A stretch of DNA of 64,000 nucleotides from Margaritifera margaritifera (GCA_029931535.1 JAQPZY010001596.1:744001-808000); one strand, 5' to 3'. Positions 24,401 to 31,387 are shown, numbered from the stretch's first letter. Translations and numbers: made by a program. Notes: generated by a model from the sequence alone, not told the origin.

Positions 24401-26842
24401 CATTCTCTTTTCGGATTTTGAATTGATGATTTTGGGATTCATGTGAACTTATTCAAGGATATTCTGAAGCACGTCATTTTGGCACATCAACACAATAAAG
24501 ACTACTGGCACATCAGCACATTCAAGGATACTGAAATTAATTCGGAACATTCTATATTTAGGACTTGTGGTTATGACACTTAGGATTATTGTATTATTTG
24601 GATTTTAATTCACGTTATTGTAAGTCCCTTTTGATTTTCATTTTAATTATCTAGAAAAAAATTGCTTGTTGATTTTACTTGATTTTTTGGTTTCACTTTC
24701 ATTCTGTTATTTTTTTCTTAGACCATAGAGTAGTAACAACACATTTATGTATGATTTTAATTTTATTTATTTATTATTTTTATATTTTTTTTTTGGGGGG
24801 GGGGGGGGCAGGTGGCCAAGTGATCTCAGGCGCTCGCCTTTCCCTGACATCTCACTTCAGGTTCGTTCTCCACCAGATGCAGTGGCCGCCATGTATAGCC
24901 TAGCATGTGCTGAAAAATGGCGTTAAACCCACAAAACCACAAACGTTAATTTTCTTTGTGACTTTCACCTGATGCATGAAATATTTTGTTTTGTATTTGT
25001 TATAGGAAAGGGTATTCTAAGTTCGACGAACTTGTGCCTAAGTCTTTTGCTTTTCTAATATATGCAATAAAATATACCCAGATAAGTTTGGCTCGGCTGC
25101 TGTGATGTGTCCATGGGCAAAGTGCTTTAGTCCCATCGCTTCGGCACTATACAGCCGTTCGTGTGCGTTAATGTGCCGTTAAACACCTAAGCAAATCATC
25201 ATCATCATCAACATCACCATCACCATCATCATCATCATCATCATTACTTTCTTCTATATTACTAGCACCGTACGTGTTATCTGTTCATCAACTTACTGAT
25301 CATTGACGGTGATTACTGCTCAGGTTTATTTTCTTTTTTTCAAATATTTTTATTTTTTATTTTTCATTTTTTATATGGAGGCATTTGAATTAGGATGATT
25401 GTCTATGCATAGTAATCTTATTTAGGATTCCAACGCTTGCCATTCAGTACATGTTTATTACAAAACACTGCGTGAAATAAACAGTATGTCCATGACAATG
25501 ACAGCATATTGCTTTCTGAACCTGTTATTTAGGAATAATAATGCAGACTTTCTGAAATGAAAAAGAACAAAAGCGCGAATTTTTGCGAGATGGCTTATAC
25601 AGGGTGTTAATTAAAAATGTGTCAAGCCAATTGTTTTTTTTGGGGGGGACGGGGGGATTGCGGAAATATTCGTGTTTCCCTGTTTTATCCTTTTTAAAAG
25701 CTCATGGGTATTATCGTTCGATGGATGCTATTCTTCTGGTGAACCATATTTAAGATCAGCGAATGCCAAAAAATGCGATAAAATTTAAATAAAGATATTA
25801 TAATTATCGTGATAATAATTTATTATTATTATTATTATTATTATATCAAGGCTTTTTGTAAAGCGTTGGGAATATTGTGATACCACATGTCTTACCTCTG
25901 TCTGTCCCTCCCTCGATCCGTCTGTTCATTCCTCTGAGCGTTACCATATTGCCTCCTAAACCGCTAATTGGAAATTCACGAAACTTTATAGTTCTGTTCT
26001 TCCGGTGATGATCATTTACGAAAATGTTGTTGTTTTTTTTGTTTTTGTTTTTTTTTTTTTTTTTATCTACTCCCACGCGCGGGATTCCTGAGAGGGGGTC
26101 AAACATTTTCAAATATTTTCTGAATACACATTTGTCATATACAGAAAAAAATACATCAGTCACGTAAAAAGAGAGGAGATATAGTGCGACATCAAATATT
26201 AATTATATAAATGTACAGTCAATCTCTTTGACCAGACCTCTGTCACTGTTTGCAATGAAGGTGAAATTCGGGTCTTTGAATTTTGGAGCGTTGTTTTGGA
26301 GTGGTTTAGAATCCGGTTGTCAGGCGATGTTGTACTGTGTTGTAATCTTTCACTGATTTGACAATTTATACTATATTAGTAACGTCTTAAGTACAGATAA
26401 ACGGAATCCAGATTACAAGCTGTATATATTAGTTTTCCATCACAGATACGATGAGAATAAAAGACAAGAATGAGAGGAGACACCAAAAACAAAAAAAAAA
26501 CAAACAAAAAAAACAACCTTGACGGTCAAATGAAGATACATAGAGACCGATACAATTGTTTGCTTCCATGCTTATGTTTCTTATTATTCTGATCCTATGA
26601 AAGTGGTTATGTAAGAGATAAAAAGTTTGACTCGCACACGTCGAAGCTGAAAGCCGTGATGCAGTATTGTCACTCATAACTGTGAGTAAATCGCAATTGT
26701 TCACTGCCTCAAGCTTTTAATTTTTCCTAGCTTATACATTAGATGATGTATTGTTGTTTAAAGAGTCAATTAAATGAATCTAATCATTACCAAAATATCG
26801 ATTCATAATGCAACGTAAAACGTTCTTACCTTTCTCTACCAT
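2683..26842 (-). CDS. CD225/dispanin (IFITM-superfamily) gene, 3 exons visible, 3' end off the window
   Basis: A minus-strand gene joined from three exons whose splice phases agree: 26830-26842, 22687-22907 and 2683-2814 (13+221+132 nt, 122 codons, no stop). The start ATG at 26842 has purine at -3 and G at +4. Residues 6-78 are Pro/Gln/Asn/Tyr-rich, with a PPPSY motif at residues 11-15 and three tandem copies of a YPPQNNQYS-like 9-mer. Residues 93-122 are the first half of a CD225 domain: PPPDY, a hydrophobic intramembrane segment, clustered cysteines (CLCC, residues 105-108) and PTGLMAI. Family knowledge: dispanins are dual-helix membrane proteins, and the vertebrate IFITM branch restricts virus entry; juxtamembrane cysteines there are palmitoylated. 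A role in this animal is inference only. The second CD225 helix must lie on exons left of base 1. Intron 2 (19.9 kb) contains a whole Polinton in the opposite orientation. Confidence 0.85.
2838..3068. repeat. Minisatellite, ~39-bp unit, ~6 copies
   Basis: Tandem unit of the form AATGTTCACTAACACCGGAA followed by TATTGTGGACTATATTAAA. Copies differ by a few substitutions and by one A in the A-run. Confidence 0.93.
3208..3732. repeat. (GA)n and (TA)n microsatellites
   Basis: GA run at 3208-3271 and TA run at 3703-3732. The sequence between (3272-3702) is unique-looking with no supported gene; a 71-codon frame that starts in it is mostly the GA run. Confidence 0.85.
4395..5640 (+). pseudogene. 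Polinton DNA polymerase B, N-terminal and exonuclease region (broken)
   Basis: Remnant of the protein-primed family B polymerase that replicates Polintons. At 4440-4640 there is the N-terminal zinc-finger region: the HHQNHFDVITS stretch, then FLGDGYYCDKCNQG and a C-x2-C cluster. At about 4640-5270 short stretches in changing frames continue the similarity, including a conserved Cys-rich patch and an IISHNF block. At 5325-5540 the end of the exonuclease region is well kept: LPLSGMSKTFG followed by a block with HYPEVHFEPDGM and FDFQ-like residues (here FEFQEEMLKY). Several frameshifts and stops separate these blocks. No YxDTDS polymerase motif C could be found downstream, so the palm is probably lost or too degraded to read by eye. 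Confidence 0.82.
6184..6282 (+). pseudogene. Small unknown ORF, repeat copy 1 (LEERIRSLPSDLRERI)
   Basis: Begins MDTLEERIRSLPSDLRERI and ends after FVHIQVKRKE. It is related to the segment at 6674 at both DNA and protein level. The LP-x-x-L-R spacing is faintly F-box-like, which is only a suggestion. It lies inside the Polinton, so it is probably an accessory protein of the element. Confidence 0.45.
6674..6868 (+). pseudogene. Small unknown ORF, repeat copy 2
   Basis: Begins MISLEEHIQNLLLERRERF and continues FVRILVEFK. It aligns without gaps to the ORF at 6184 over about 30 residues (shared LEE-x-I, RER, FV-x-I-x-V pattern), so the two are tandem duplicates about 490 bp apart. Similarity fades after residue 32. 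Function unknown. Confidence 0.45.
8030..8515 (+). pseudogene. Polinton A32-type packaging ATPase (broken)
   Basis: Remnant of the FtsK/HerA-like genome-packaging ATPase shared by Polintons, adintoviruses, virophages and large DNA viruses. The P-loop starts at 8062 (MLIAGPSASGNS): the invariant Lys of GKS/T is Asn here. A stop (TAA, about 8180) and a frameshift follow. From 8264 the second half is open for 78 codons: LLIFDDML (Walker B, about 8288-8308), then IYITQNLFQQ (sensor-like segment) and HTISLNGRYVMMFK, which are typical of the family. It ends at a stop at 8498. The gene lies between polB and the small virion-type genes. Confidence 0.85.
8900..9230 (+). pseudogene. Polinton small virion-type protein (broken)
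   Basis: The frame from 8948 gives MRERCLNALKGT and then a basic stretch, QQMAKKKVPISKKKNE. A second frame continues near 9115 with a hydrophobic, Leu/Pro-rich tail (SLLTVTPPLLGSIA). A basic region followed by a hydrophobic tail is a common layout for a minor Polinton protein coded between ATPase and integrase. A frameshift at about 9100 separates the parts. The assignment rests on position and composition, so it is moderate. Confidence 0.5.
9240..9620 (+). pseudogene. Polinton unknown protein, Leu/Gln-rich remnant
   Basis: Reading from about 9275 gives a YKRWMELNRWYEQRK segment and then HLQQELHLLMDQTSLPERDK up to a stop near 9438, followed by LLEQLQLFHQ. The SLPERDK-type motif after an amphipathic helix is seen in small Polinton proteins near the ATPase (family knowledge, from memory and not verified). 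Several stops break it. Confidence 0.4.
9863..10950 (+). pseudogene. Polinton integrase with C-terminal chromodomain (broken)
   Basis: Retroviral-like DDE integrase. An N-terminal block from 9863 (METLLVRIYYNLSHVAGYKG) corresponds to the zinc-binding region. First catalytic Asp: codon 10100 in LADVSHLA. After a frameshift near 10190 the second Asp lies at 10279 in WQTDKGTE and the Glu at 10381 in RIVERIQRTLKERM, 34 codons further, as expected for a DD35E-type core. An in-frame TAG at 10423 replaces a usually aromatic position; the frame then continues to about 10580 (YIDVLSRLAKAYNQSYHHSI). In another frame at about 10720-10950 there is a chromodomain remnant (DDVNDIDSILDR). Stops at about 9986 and 10049 also interrupt it. 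Confidence 0.88.
10961..11580 (+). pseudogene. Conserved Polinton protein with LPSDSS N-terminus (broken)
   Basis: A 67-codon frame at 11337-11540 opens MNNQCYLTLPSDSS, followed by an NNKL..PQLPPPIQL segment and WEVDLVEIMYP. This layout (LPS-S-S, Pro-Ile-x-Leu, WEVGLVEI-YP) is one I recognise from a conserved Polinton gene of unknown function near the capsid genes. It is cut by a frameshift near 11530. The stretch 10961-11336, starting MPLNAASPSSSSS, may be the end of another small gene; it contains stops and is not recognised. Confidence 0.55.
11590..12280 (+). repeat. Dispersed repeat copy A inside the Polinton
   Basis: AT-rich, non-coding. Its right part (about 11940-12275) aligns with 24350-24740 in the same orientation: AGAGGAATTATT, then GATTTTGG..TTCATGTGAAC-like, then TTAGGATTATT, ATTGCTTGTTG and TTTCACTTT..TCTGTTA near the end, finishing GAGTCGTAACA (GAGTAGTAACA in copy B). 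It separates the LPSDSS gene from the capsid genes, so it probably inserted into the Polinton. It could be part of an LTR (inference). Confidence 0.75.
12285..12490 (+). pseudogene. Polinton basic minor protein (broken)
   Basis: The frame read through about 12320-12487 gives GTLINSFHTRIEGIDLS and then a strongly basic GQGRKRRRKLF, ending VSDY at a TAA just before the capsid start. A short basic protein directly upstream of the major capsid gene is usual in Polintons. Truncated on the 5' side by the repeat at 11590-12280. Confidence 0.4.
12494..13807 (+). pseudogene. Polinton major capsid protein, double jelly roll (broken)
   Basis: Start ATG at 12494 (MMHRYSCEYSMSEPDMFAMP). One reading frame holds from 12494 to 12874 with only in-frame TAA stops (codons at 12572 and 12662), giving IEFEIKGQTDE and NSYLYLQDKVLKTD, then NFMHSSFSKVDLNL, which are conserved blocks of the N-terminal jelly roll. 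The frame then changes several times. From about 13580 to 13805 the C-terminal block is well kept: GRYTLWGFDLLQTKA, then GQLRVELQFTVALVNTVNVI and YAEFDNTLKINSLRE, ending DY at TAA. Length, about 1.3 kb, fits a Polinton capsid gene. Decay is mostly by substitution. The product would have formed icosahedral capsids in the ancestral element (family knowledge). Confidence 0.85.
13808..14300 (+). other. Polinton interior between capsid and protease genes
   Basis: Short broken frames. At about 14007 a segment reads MQFSNRQVQYDILLRMSQEE and continues into a Lys/Glu-rich helix to a stop near 14130. I do not recognise it. It could be the protease N-terminal region or a small separate gene. Confidence 0.4.
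14310..14690 (+). pseudogene. Polinton adenain-like cysteine protease (broken)
   Basis: Remnant of the Ulp1/adenain-type maturation protease. The block DELPDPKPKYVRA (about 14370-14415) precedes a TAG, then the frame runs to GSHWVA with the catalytic His at codon 14454. After a frameshift GLPTPEDDIIDFLRR follows, and in a further frame the Cys-containing block SECIFFIKAVLDS has its Cys codon at 14597. The end MDVISLETMEK stops near 14686. At least two frameshifts and three stops are present. Order His then Cys and spacing of about 48 codons fit the family. Confidence 0.78.
15040..16250 (+). repeat. Long direct repeat, copy 1
   Basis: Aligns in order with 19490-20620. Shared blocks are GGGGGCCAC.TGTGG, CCCCGACGCAG.GGGT, GGGAGAAGAAG, CCCCTGGGAC..TGCACAA, TGATCAAAA, GAGTAACTT.TACTCA, TATGTACAC.ATGTAC, a poly(A)-signal-like AATAAATAAAGAAATTTG and AATAGCTAACTGGG.AGAATTT, then GCACATGGCCAAATGGCCG near the right end. 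A (GA)n run at 15345-15403 has expanded inside this copy only. Confidence 0.85.
16366..16584 (+). pseudogene. LINE ORF2 C-terminal zinc-knuckle remnant
   Basis: Read in one frame with one stop (TAA near 16405): NPYYSKVMNRI, then SSFESFLPGIKEAGIN, then a C-x2-C-x7-H-x4-C knuckle (CSHCLTQETLGHMFSDC) and TKYNQEIGKRE. This Cys-His pattern with an ETxxH core follows the reverse transcriptase in many non-LTR retrotransposons. The reverse transcriptase itself is not present upstream. A poly(A) run lies at 16257-16278. Confidence 0.65.
16970..17280 (+). repeat. Two copies of a hairpin motif, GTTCGCCAT.TCGAAGAGACGAC
   Basis: The motif occurs at about 16985-17020 and 17213-17258. Both read TTCGCCAT-R-TCGAAGAGACGAC, then GTCAGCGA. 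Outer arms pair (GTTCGC with GCGAAC in the first copy). In the second the inner ATGTCG pairs with CGACAT across an AAGAGA loop, and the flanks extend the stem (CAGTTCAGTCG with CGACGAACTGGACTG, imperfect). A conserved RNA structure in a retroelement 3' region is the likeliest meaning. Confidence 0.6.
17495..18562 (+). repeat. Minisatellite, 44-bp unit, ~24 copies
   Basis: Tandem unit CATGATGTAACTAACATGAA then TGAATGGACTTCTGTCTCCTACTA, with frequent substitutions (GTCTCC/ATCTCC, GATGTAA/GATATAA). It lies between the direct repeats of the retroelement region. Confidence 0.95.
18563..19330 (+). other. Non-coding retroelement sequence
   Basis: No open frame of note. A short block is duplicated: GACCATCAGGCCCGGCCGCAC near 18723 and GACCATCAGCCCCAGCCGAAC near 18980, each followed by AATATGGCAAT- or AAGGTGGCAAT-like sequence. 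Probably untranslated retroelement sequence. Confidence 0.45.
19340..20620 (+). repeat. Long direct repeat, copy 2
   Basis: Partner of 15040-16250. The block near its left end (ACATGGCCGAATGGCTGCAC, 19449-19468) reappears in variant form near its right end (20560-20579, ACATGGCCAAATGGCCGAAC) and at 16152-16171, so each unit begins and ends with related sequence, as in tandem or LTR-like organisation. Confidence 0.85.
20570..20830 (+). pseudogene. Short charged ORF after direct repeat 2
   Basis: 79 codons, starting MAERVYNSVSQSYSQS, then a helical, charged stretch (EEPYKRYFKREMAAFRTVNQ) and an acidic-basic end before TGA. The frame begins inside the direct repeat and runs beyond it. It could be the 5' part of a retroelement ORF1. 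No domain recognised. Confidence 0.3.
20860..21385. other. Unique-looking spacer
   Basis: Contains a short (CT)n at 20909-20925 and two related blocks, GGTATTGGTCACTC near 21273 and GGGGTTGGTCACTCC near 21339. No gene seen. Confidence 0.5.
21386..21780. repeat. Minisatellite, 35-bp unit, ~11 copies, two alternating variants
   Basis: Unit CATTACATTTCCCATCTTGT then CTCTATAAATCTTAA. Variant A has CCATCTTGTCTC and variant B has CCGTCTTGTCCC, with one hybrid C (CCATCTTGTCCC). Order left to right is A A A B B B A B C B A, followed by a diverged copy. Confidence 0.95.
21790..22686. other. Intronic sequence, no gene seen
   Basis: AT-rich sequence immediately downstream (minus sense) of the proline-rich dispanin exon. 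The frames at 21787-21993 and 22071-22337 lack domain signals. Confidence 0.5.
22687..22907 (-). CDS. Dispanin gene, proline-rich exon
   Basis: Exon of 221 nt with acceptor TTTAG before 22907 and donor GTATGT after 22687 (phase 1 in, phase 0 out). It encodes the Pro/Gln/Asn/Tyr-rich cytosolic N-terminal region, starting GRPTLDPPPSY. Between about 22775 and 22865 a 27-bp unit is repeated three times, giving YPPQNNQYS, YPPQNNQYS and YPPPNNQYS. The plus-strand reading of the same stretch is also open but is a shadow. Confidence 0.85.
23535..24053. repeat. Minisatellite, 41-bp unit, ~12-13 copies
   Basis: Unit GTTACAAGAATCATACATTA then GACAACAGCAATGACAAAACT, with a variant carrying AATATTTACATTA. 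Lies in intron 1 of the dispanin gene. Confidence 0.95.
24060..24750 (+). repeat. Dispersed repeat copy B
   Basis: The right part, 24350-24740, matches the repeat inside the Polinton (11940-12275) in the same orientation. Two inner segments near 24480-24530 are locally duplicated (TGGCACATCA). The left part, 24060-24340, shows no clear match. Confidence 0.75.
24808..24945 (+). repeat. tRNA-derived SINE
   Basis: The head resembles a tRNA with long variable arm: box A-like GTGGCCAAGTGATCTCAGG then GGTTCGTTCTCC as box B. The tail is GCTGAAAAATGGCGTTAAAC followed by CC and an A/C-rich end. It follows a poly(G) run at 24796-24808. Confidence 0.7.
25100..25245 (+). repeat. SINE 3' part with (ATC)n tail
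   Basis: Truncated SINE: GGGCAAAGTGCTTTAGTCCC, then TTAATGTGCCGTTAAACACC, leading directly into an ATC repeat at 25197-25243. The TGCCGTTAAAC tail is shared with the SINE remnant at 41616-41665. Confidence 0.65.
25246..26820. other. Intronic sequence, no gene seen
   Basis: AT-rich, with (ATT)n around 25807-25845 and poly(T)/poly(A) runs at 26033-26064 and 26490-26513. Open frames such as 25846-26163 are low-complexity or undistinguished. Confidence 0.5.
26830..26842 (-). CDS. Dispanin gene, first coding exon
   Basis: The 13-nt coding part of exon 1 reads ATG GTA GAG AAA G and is followed at once by a strong donor, GTAAG (26829-26825). It ends in phase 1. The next exon opens with GC, so the split codon is Gly. 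The 5'UTR lies to the right (about 26843-27080). A CCAAT on the minus strand near 27107 and a TATTTTATAA near 27080 could be promoter elements, but this is weak evidence. Confidence 0.7.
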
Positions 26843-26879
26843 TTCCAATATGCCGTGCAAGTAAAGCCAACCGTTATCT

Positions 26880-28185
26880 TGATTTGTTCGTCACATACTT
26901 CATTCCTCTCGCTGGACCTTGTATAAAGTACGAAGAATCGAGGCACATTTGGGGAATGAAACACGAACATGAGGATCTACCGCGATAGCTCGTTACCTGA
27001 TACACGTATGACAGTGCATTTCTGGAAACTCTCCCAAAACAATAATCTCTACCACTGCTATCACTGATTTGCACACATTATAAAATACACGTGAAAACTG
27101 CCGCGTTGCATTGGTTATATTCTATGCTGTCAGGCTGATCGCATCTGCCTAAATTCATTGATAGTTTTCGTGAAGATTAACTCATTGGTATTTGCCAAGT
27201 CAAACGCAGGGAGCAATGAGAAGCGGTCGGTATAAATTTGTTGCATTTATTTTACAGTTTTATTTCAAGTTACTGGTGGATCTGTTCAAAATATACGTCT
27301 GCAATGATGAAAAACTGTCAGAATGGGAATGACTCGCGAATAGTAGAGAGACACCTTGCAGAGACGCTAATGGTGAATGATACCGCTGTTTTGCAAAGTT
27401 CTCCTTAATTGCAGACTGTAATTCTCAAATGGCACTTACTGTTATCTTGTTCGCTTTGTTTTTGCTTTCCAAAATTTAATATAGGATGGTAAGGAGGCTA
27501 ATCATACATACGTCTACATGCATTTTAGCACATCCATGTTAGAATTTCCCCTGATTTCAGTTGTATTCACAAGAGGCACCTCCTCGCAACCAACTTCCAG
27601 AAGAAAGAAGATTATTGGTAAATTTAATCCCTTCTTTTTTGTTTTAAATTTTAAACTTTAATGGCTCAAAATTGCTTGGTTATTAAGCTTTCTTCAGTCA
27701 TTTACATGCATTGTTCTTCTTTCTACTTGCGATGTCGCCATTAGTCTTTGATGTTAGCGGATTGATGATGATGGCCGCCATCAACATACCATAATTAGGA
27801 ATGTTAAATAATCTAATGAATTGCCCCTCGTTAGTATCTGTGGTGTTTTGGGTGCAAATGTACTAAATAGTCTAAAAGAAAAGATAGCAAAAGAAGAATA
27901 GAATATGTAGATTTAGCAAAACTGCTTGAAACTGACACCCCCCCCCCAATCAATTTGTTCCTAGTTCAGAGGGAGTTAGTATTGCGCCAGCGCACACCAA
28001 ATGTTAAAATAACATCAATTACTTTATGAACATTCGCATTTCTGATCTGCATGAGCATTAATCTTACAAGGCATCCTGACCATGCCCAGCCATTGCTGAA
28101 GTATCTGAACACCGTTCGTTTATGTGCCTCTCTTCACCCTGGTTTTGGGTTGGAAAACCCACGCTGAGCACTTTTGCCTAAAGAA
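26880..28185. other. 5' flank of the dispanin gene
   Basis: Upstream (minus sense) sequence of the dispanin start. A 57-nt plus-strand stretch at about 27560-27616 is framed by CTGATTTCAG and GTAAAT and could be a micro-exon, but the donor is weak and nothing supports it. A (C)n run lies at 27939-27948. Confidence 0.4.
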
Positions 28186-28189
28186 AGCA

Positions 28190-28360
28190 CAAAATGAGGC
28201 GGACGGTTGAGGGTTCAATCAGCCCCAGGTCCAGCATTTTACTTACCTCCTCGTCGATTTTATCTCTTTCATTAAAGGGTATTGGATAACCTTTAATTTT
28301 GATTGGCTCTGATATACTTCATGCTGTTTTAACCTAGTATGACCTGGTTTGTCTGTGGGG
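28190..28360 (-). pseudogene. Ty3/gypsy reverse transcriptase fragment
   Basis: On the minus strand, from 28360 downwards: PTDKPGHTRLKQHE, then, after a small frame slip, EPIKIKGYPIPFNERDKID and EEVSKMLDLGLIEPST. This is the conserved entry to gypsy-type reverse transcriptases (TDxPGxT.L..H, EPI, EV.KML.LG.IEPS). The catalytic palm is absent; the sequence becomes unreadable after IEPST. A decayed fragment. Confidence 0.7.
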
Positions 28361-28582
28361 CACTCTAGAGGAATTTCTGTACTGGAGGAGATAGATTAAT
28401 GGCATACTTCTCCCGGGAATGTGTGCAAGGTTATGCCTTTTCTTTGAAACAATTTTTAGGATTAAAATGAAGCAACTATTTGAAAAAATTAGCACAGTAG
28501 TCTCGGCTGTGCAGTGCAGACCAAACCTGCTTTGTTGTGTTGCATGATGCACTTCGAAAAATAGAAAATACCCAAAATTACA

Positions 28583-28762
28583 ACTTGTACTACTCACTTG
28601 TATGTTGGTGTGCATTTCCTTGTACTATTCACTTGTATGTTGGTGTTCATTTTCTTGTACTACTCACTTGTATGTTGGTGTGCATTTCCTTGTACTACTC
28701 ACTTGTATGTTGGTGTTCATTTTCTTGTACTACTCACTTGTATGTTGGTGTTCATTTTCGTG
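28583..28762. repeat. Minisatellite, 36-bp unit, 5 copies
   Basis: Unit CTTGTACTACTCACTTGTAT then GTTGGTGTTCATTTTC. As 36 is a multiple of three, the plus strand stays open (28537-28875) and gives a 12-residue repeat (YYSLVCWCAFPC-like). No sign that it is translated. Confidence 0.93.
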
Positions 28763-28879
28763 CACTGCCTTTAGTTAAATATCTCTTTGCAACTACTAAA
28801 ATTGTATCAGCATTTTCCCCCTTTCATTTCTATCAAGCACGTCGTTTTATATCGAATCTCTCCAACGCTATGTAGAATG

Positions 28880-29475
28880 TGACGTCATATCGATGATGTA
28901 AGAAAATAATGAATACATAATTTCGAGCTGAGCAGTTAACGTTGATTTTACAAAAGCGGATATCCTTAATCAGTATACAGAGTATGCTTTTTACCTACGA
29001 TTAAATAAACGTACCTACGAATATTTTGTAAGTCAAGGCATTATTGTCAAATAATAAAGTTCATAATATTTTTTAGACCAATGATAATGAATCAAAGTTA
29101 TTTAAAGGATTTAAAGGGACTCTTAATAAATAAAGTTTGTACAGTTCATTTGGGTATTTCGGGTTTCAGCTCATTTTGGTACCATCGCTTTCGGAGTATT
29201 CAATGTTTTTGAGCAGGGTTTCCGAGGGAAAAAAAAGAAAAAAAAAGGCTTTATAGAGTCAAACCAATGGTATTTCCATTGGTGTCATCAGTCGAGACTA
29301 CAAAAGGTAGACCCCCTTTCATAAAATCTGCATTTTGTAATTCTTACAAATTAGATCATACAAAATGAAACTTTTTGACAACTTAAAAAAACAGCAAGCA
29401 AATACCCCCCCCCCAAAAAAAAAAAAAAATAAAGAAACAAGGGTACAATTACAAAATTTCCTACCTAGGTATCGA
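28880..29475. other. No gene seen
   Basis: AT-rich spacer with A-runs at 29229-29247 and a C8/A15 run at 29405-29429. Confidence 0.5.
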
Positions 29476-29478
29476 TCT

Positions 29479-29500
29479 GTGTGTGTGTGTGTATGTATGC

Positions 29501-29552
<52 letters not shown>
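29479..29552. repeat. (TG)n(GA)n compound microsatellite
   Basis: TG repeats with interruptions at 29479-29512, then GA repeats to 29552. Confidence 0.95.
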
Positions 29553-29555
<3 letters not shown>

Positions 29556-29909
29556 GTTATCTCTGCTGAAGGGACAGTAATTTTAATCGCATACGTTGGA
29601 TGACACCTCTCTCTGTCTCTCTTTCTCTTTGGCCCTATCCCCCCCCCCCTTCTCTAGCAAAATGTGATTTATGAATGTTTTTATAACAGTGAGACTTTGT
29701 ATTTATTTATTTTTTTCAGCTTCTACGAAAGAATATCGCCTGCATTTTTCAAATATCTCTCTATCATTCTGTAAATTAGGCGATATGGTATCAAATTTGT
29801 CAATATAGAACAGTAAAATTAGGATGATTGTGTAATTGTACGTAGACTTTGATATCACATAAAGCTTTTGTGTATTGGTATAACTCAAAATGTTTTCTTC
29901 GAAAGCATA

Positions 29910-30195
29910 TTTGCTTTACAATATCATGTATGAATCAAGATTCAATCTGATTTAAATCAGCATATATTTACAAGTAGCGTATTTTATTACAATATCATGA
30001 ATAAATCAAAATTCAATCTGATCTAGTTATAATAAGTAGCATATTTTATTACAATATCATGAATAAATCAAAATTCAATCTGATCTAGTTATAATAAGTA
30101 GCATATTTTATTACAATATCATGAATAAATCAAAATTAAATCCGATAAAAATCAGCATATATTTCTAAGTAGCACATTATATAACAATATTGTAA
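29910..30195. repeat. ~62-bp tandem repeat, ~4 copies, with an outlying copy at 31320-31387
   Basis: Unit ATTTTATTACAATATCATGA then ATAAATCAAAATTCAATCTG, then ATC..AGTTATAATAAGTAGCAT. A further copy with the same order of blocks sits 1.1 kb away at 31320-31387, beyond a (TA)n tract and an ORF-bearing segment. Confidence 0.9.
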
Positions 30196-30547
30196 GAGGA
30201 TGAAGCCGGGTTGGGATTGGATTTAGCGAAGACACCGAAAGCAATTGCGTTAATGATGCAATTTGAAACGATGAATGAATCCGACACCTTTGTAACAGAA
30301 TGATATAAGGAAATTATACAGCTCCTAACATGGAACTAATCAAAAACAAGTAACTTTAACGAGAAAATCAAATAAGAATCAACGAATGGAACTTACAAAC
30401 AAATATGAATACTGTATCATTACTCCACAAGTAGGACAAACGTATTATGAATTTATCAGTATATCACTCATTTATCGATATTTGAATTATGAATTTATAA
30501 CTCATTTAGCGATATTGAAAAATACCAATTAAAACATGTAACAGATA

Positions 30548-30549
30548 AT

Positions 30550-30636
<87 letters not shown>
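30548..30636. repeat. (TA)n microsatellite
   Basis: About 89 bp of alternating TA with a single AA interruption. Minus-strand frames through it give Tyr-Ile runs and are artefacts. Confidence 0.97.
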
Positions 30637-30637
<1 letters not shown>

Positions 30638-30683
30638 TGTGACGTCCAGTTGAAAACCAAGATTTATTTTCGGTTCTCCCACT

Positions 30684-31078
30684 CTAGTCAATGGTCAAAG
30701 AGCCACCACGCATAGCCTGCCCCTCCCAGTCTGTTAAGGATCCATCGAGAGCCTCCTCATTCAACACAGACCCGATGGTCGCGAAGCCTTGGTCCCTCAC
30801 TTCGAGAACACAAGTACTCTCTTCCGAGCCAACGTCACCAGACAGCAGCGTACAGGTTACAAGGAACCCCACAGTGTTCTCCGATTCCACATCACCAAAC
30901 CATAAAACGGCTAAAAGTATAATAACTGAGCCTTGTAGTACATATGGCAGGGTTAAGTACGAATGCAATGATATATGTTGCGCATGCTCGCACATGAATT
31001 CGTTTCGTTACACATTACATTATTTCATCATTCAATGCATGCAGCGTATAATTAAATTCCATCTGTACGTTCAGTTAT
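30684..31078 (+). other. GC-richer segment open on both strands; function unknown
   Basis: A plus-strand frame of 129 codons (30691-31080) is rich in Ser, Thr and Pro (CPSQSVKDPSRASS, then SLTSRTQVLSSEPTSPDSS). The minus strand is open for 103 codons over the same bases. GC content over 30690-30900 stands out from its AT-rich surroundings. It lies between a (TA)n tract and an outlying copy of the 62-bp repeat, so it may be part of a mobile element. I recognise no domain. Confidence 0.3.
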
Positions 31079-31387
31079 AACAAATGGCTAACTTGAACCA
31101 GCATGCTTTCTGATAGCATGGCGTTTTATGACCTAGGTCTTGACTCTATAAAATTTAGAATAAATTCTAAAACGTCAAATATATAAAATAATTTTGTCAT
31201 ATAAAACGGATAGTAATAAATAATACGATTTTAAATTTCACAACGCTGTAGGCGGCAATGAAACATGAGTATATTTTCGTTCACCTATATACATTGATAT
31301 AAAGTACACACAATTCCGTGACAAATATCATGTATAAATCAAAATTCAATCTGATTTAAATCAGCATATATTTATAATAAGTAGATA

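Noticed and set aside
27560..27616. Possible 57-nt micro-exon on the plus strand
   Set aside because: Good acceptor but weak donor, no neighbouring exon and no recognisable product.
30506..30691. ORFs made of Tyr-Ile or Arg-Glu runs (also at 3184, 15202-15547, 41855-42076, 53980, 58744, 60828)
   Set aside because: They are translations of (TA)n, (GA)n or (AAT)n microsatellites.
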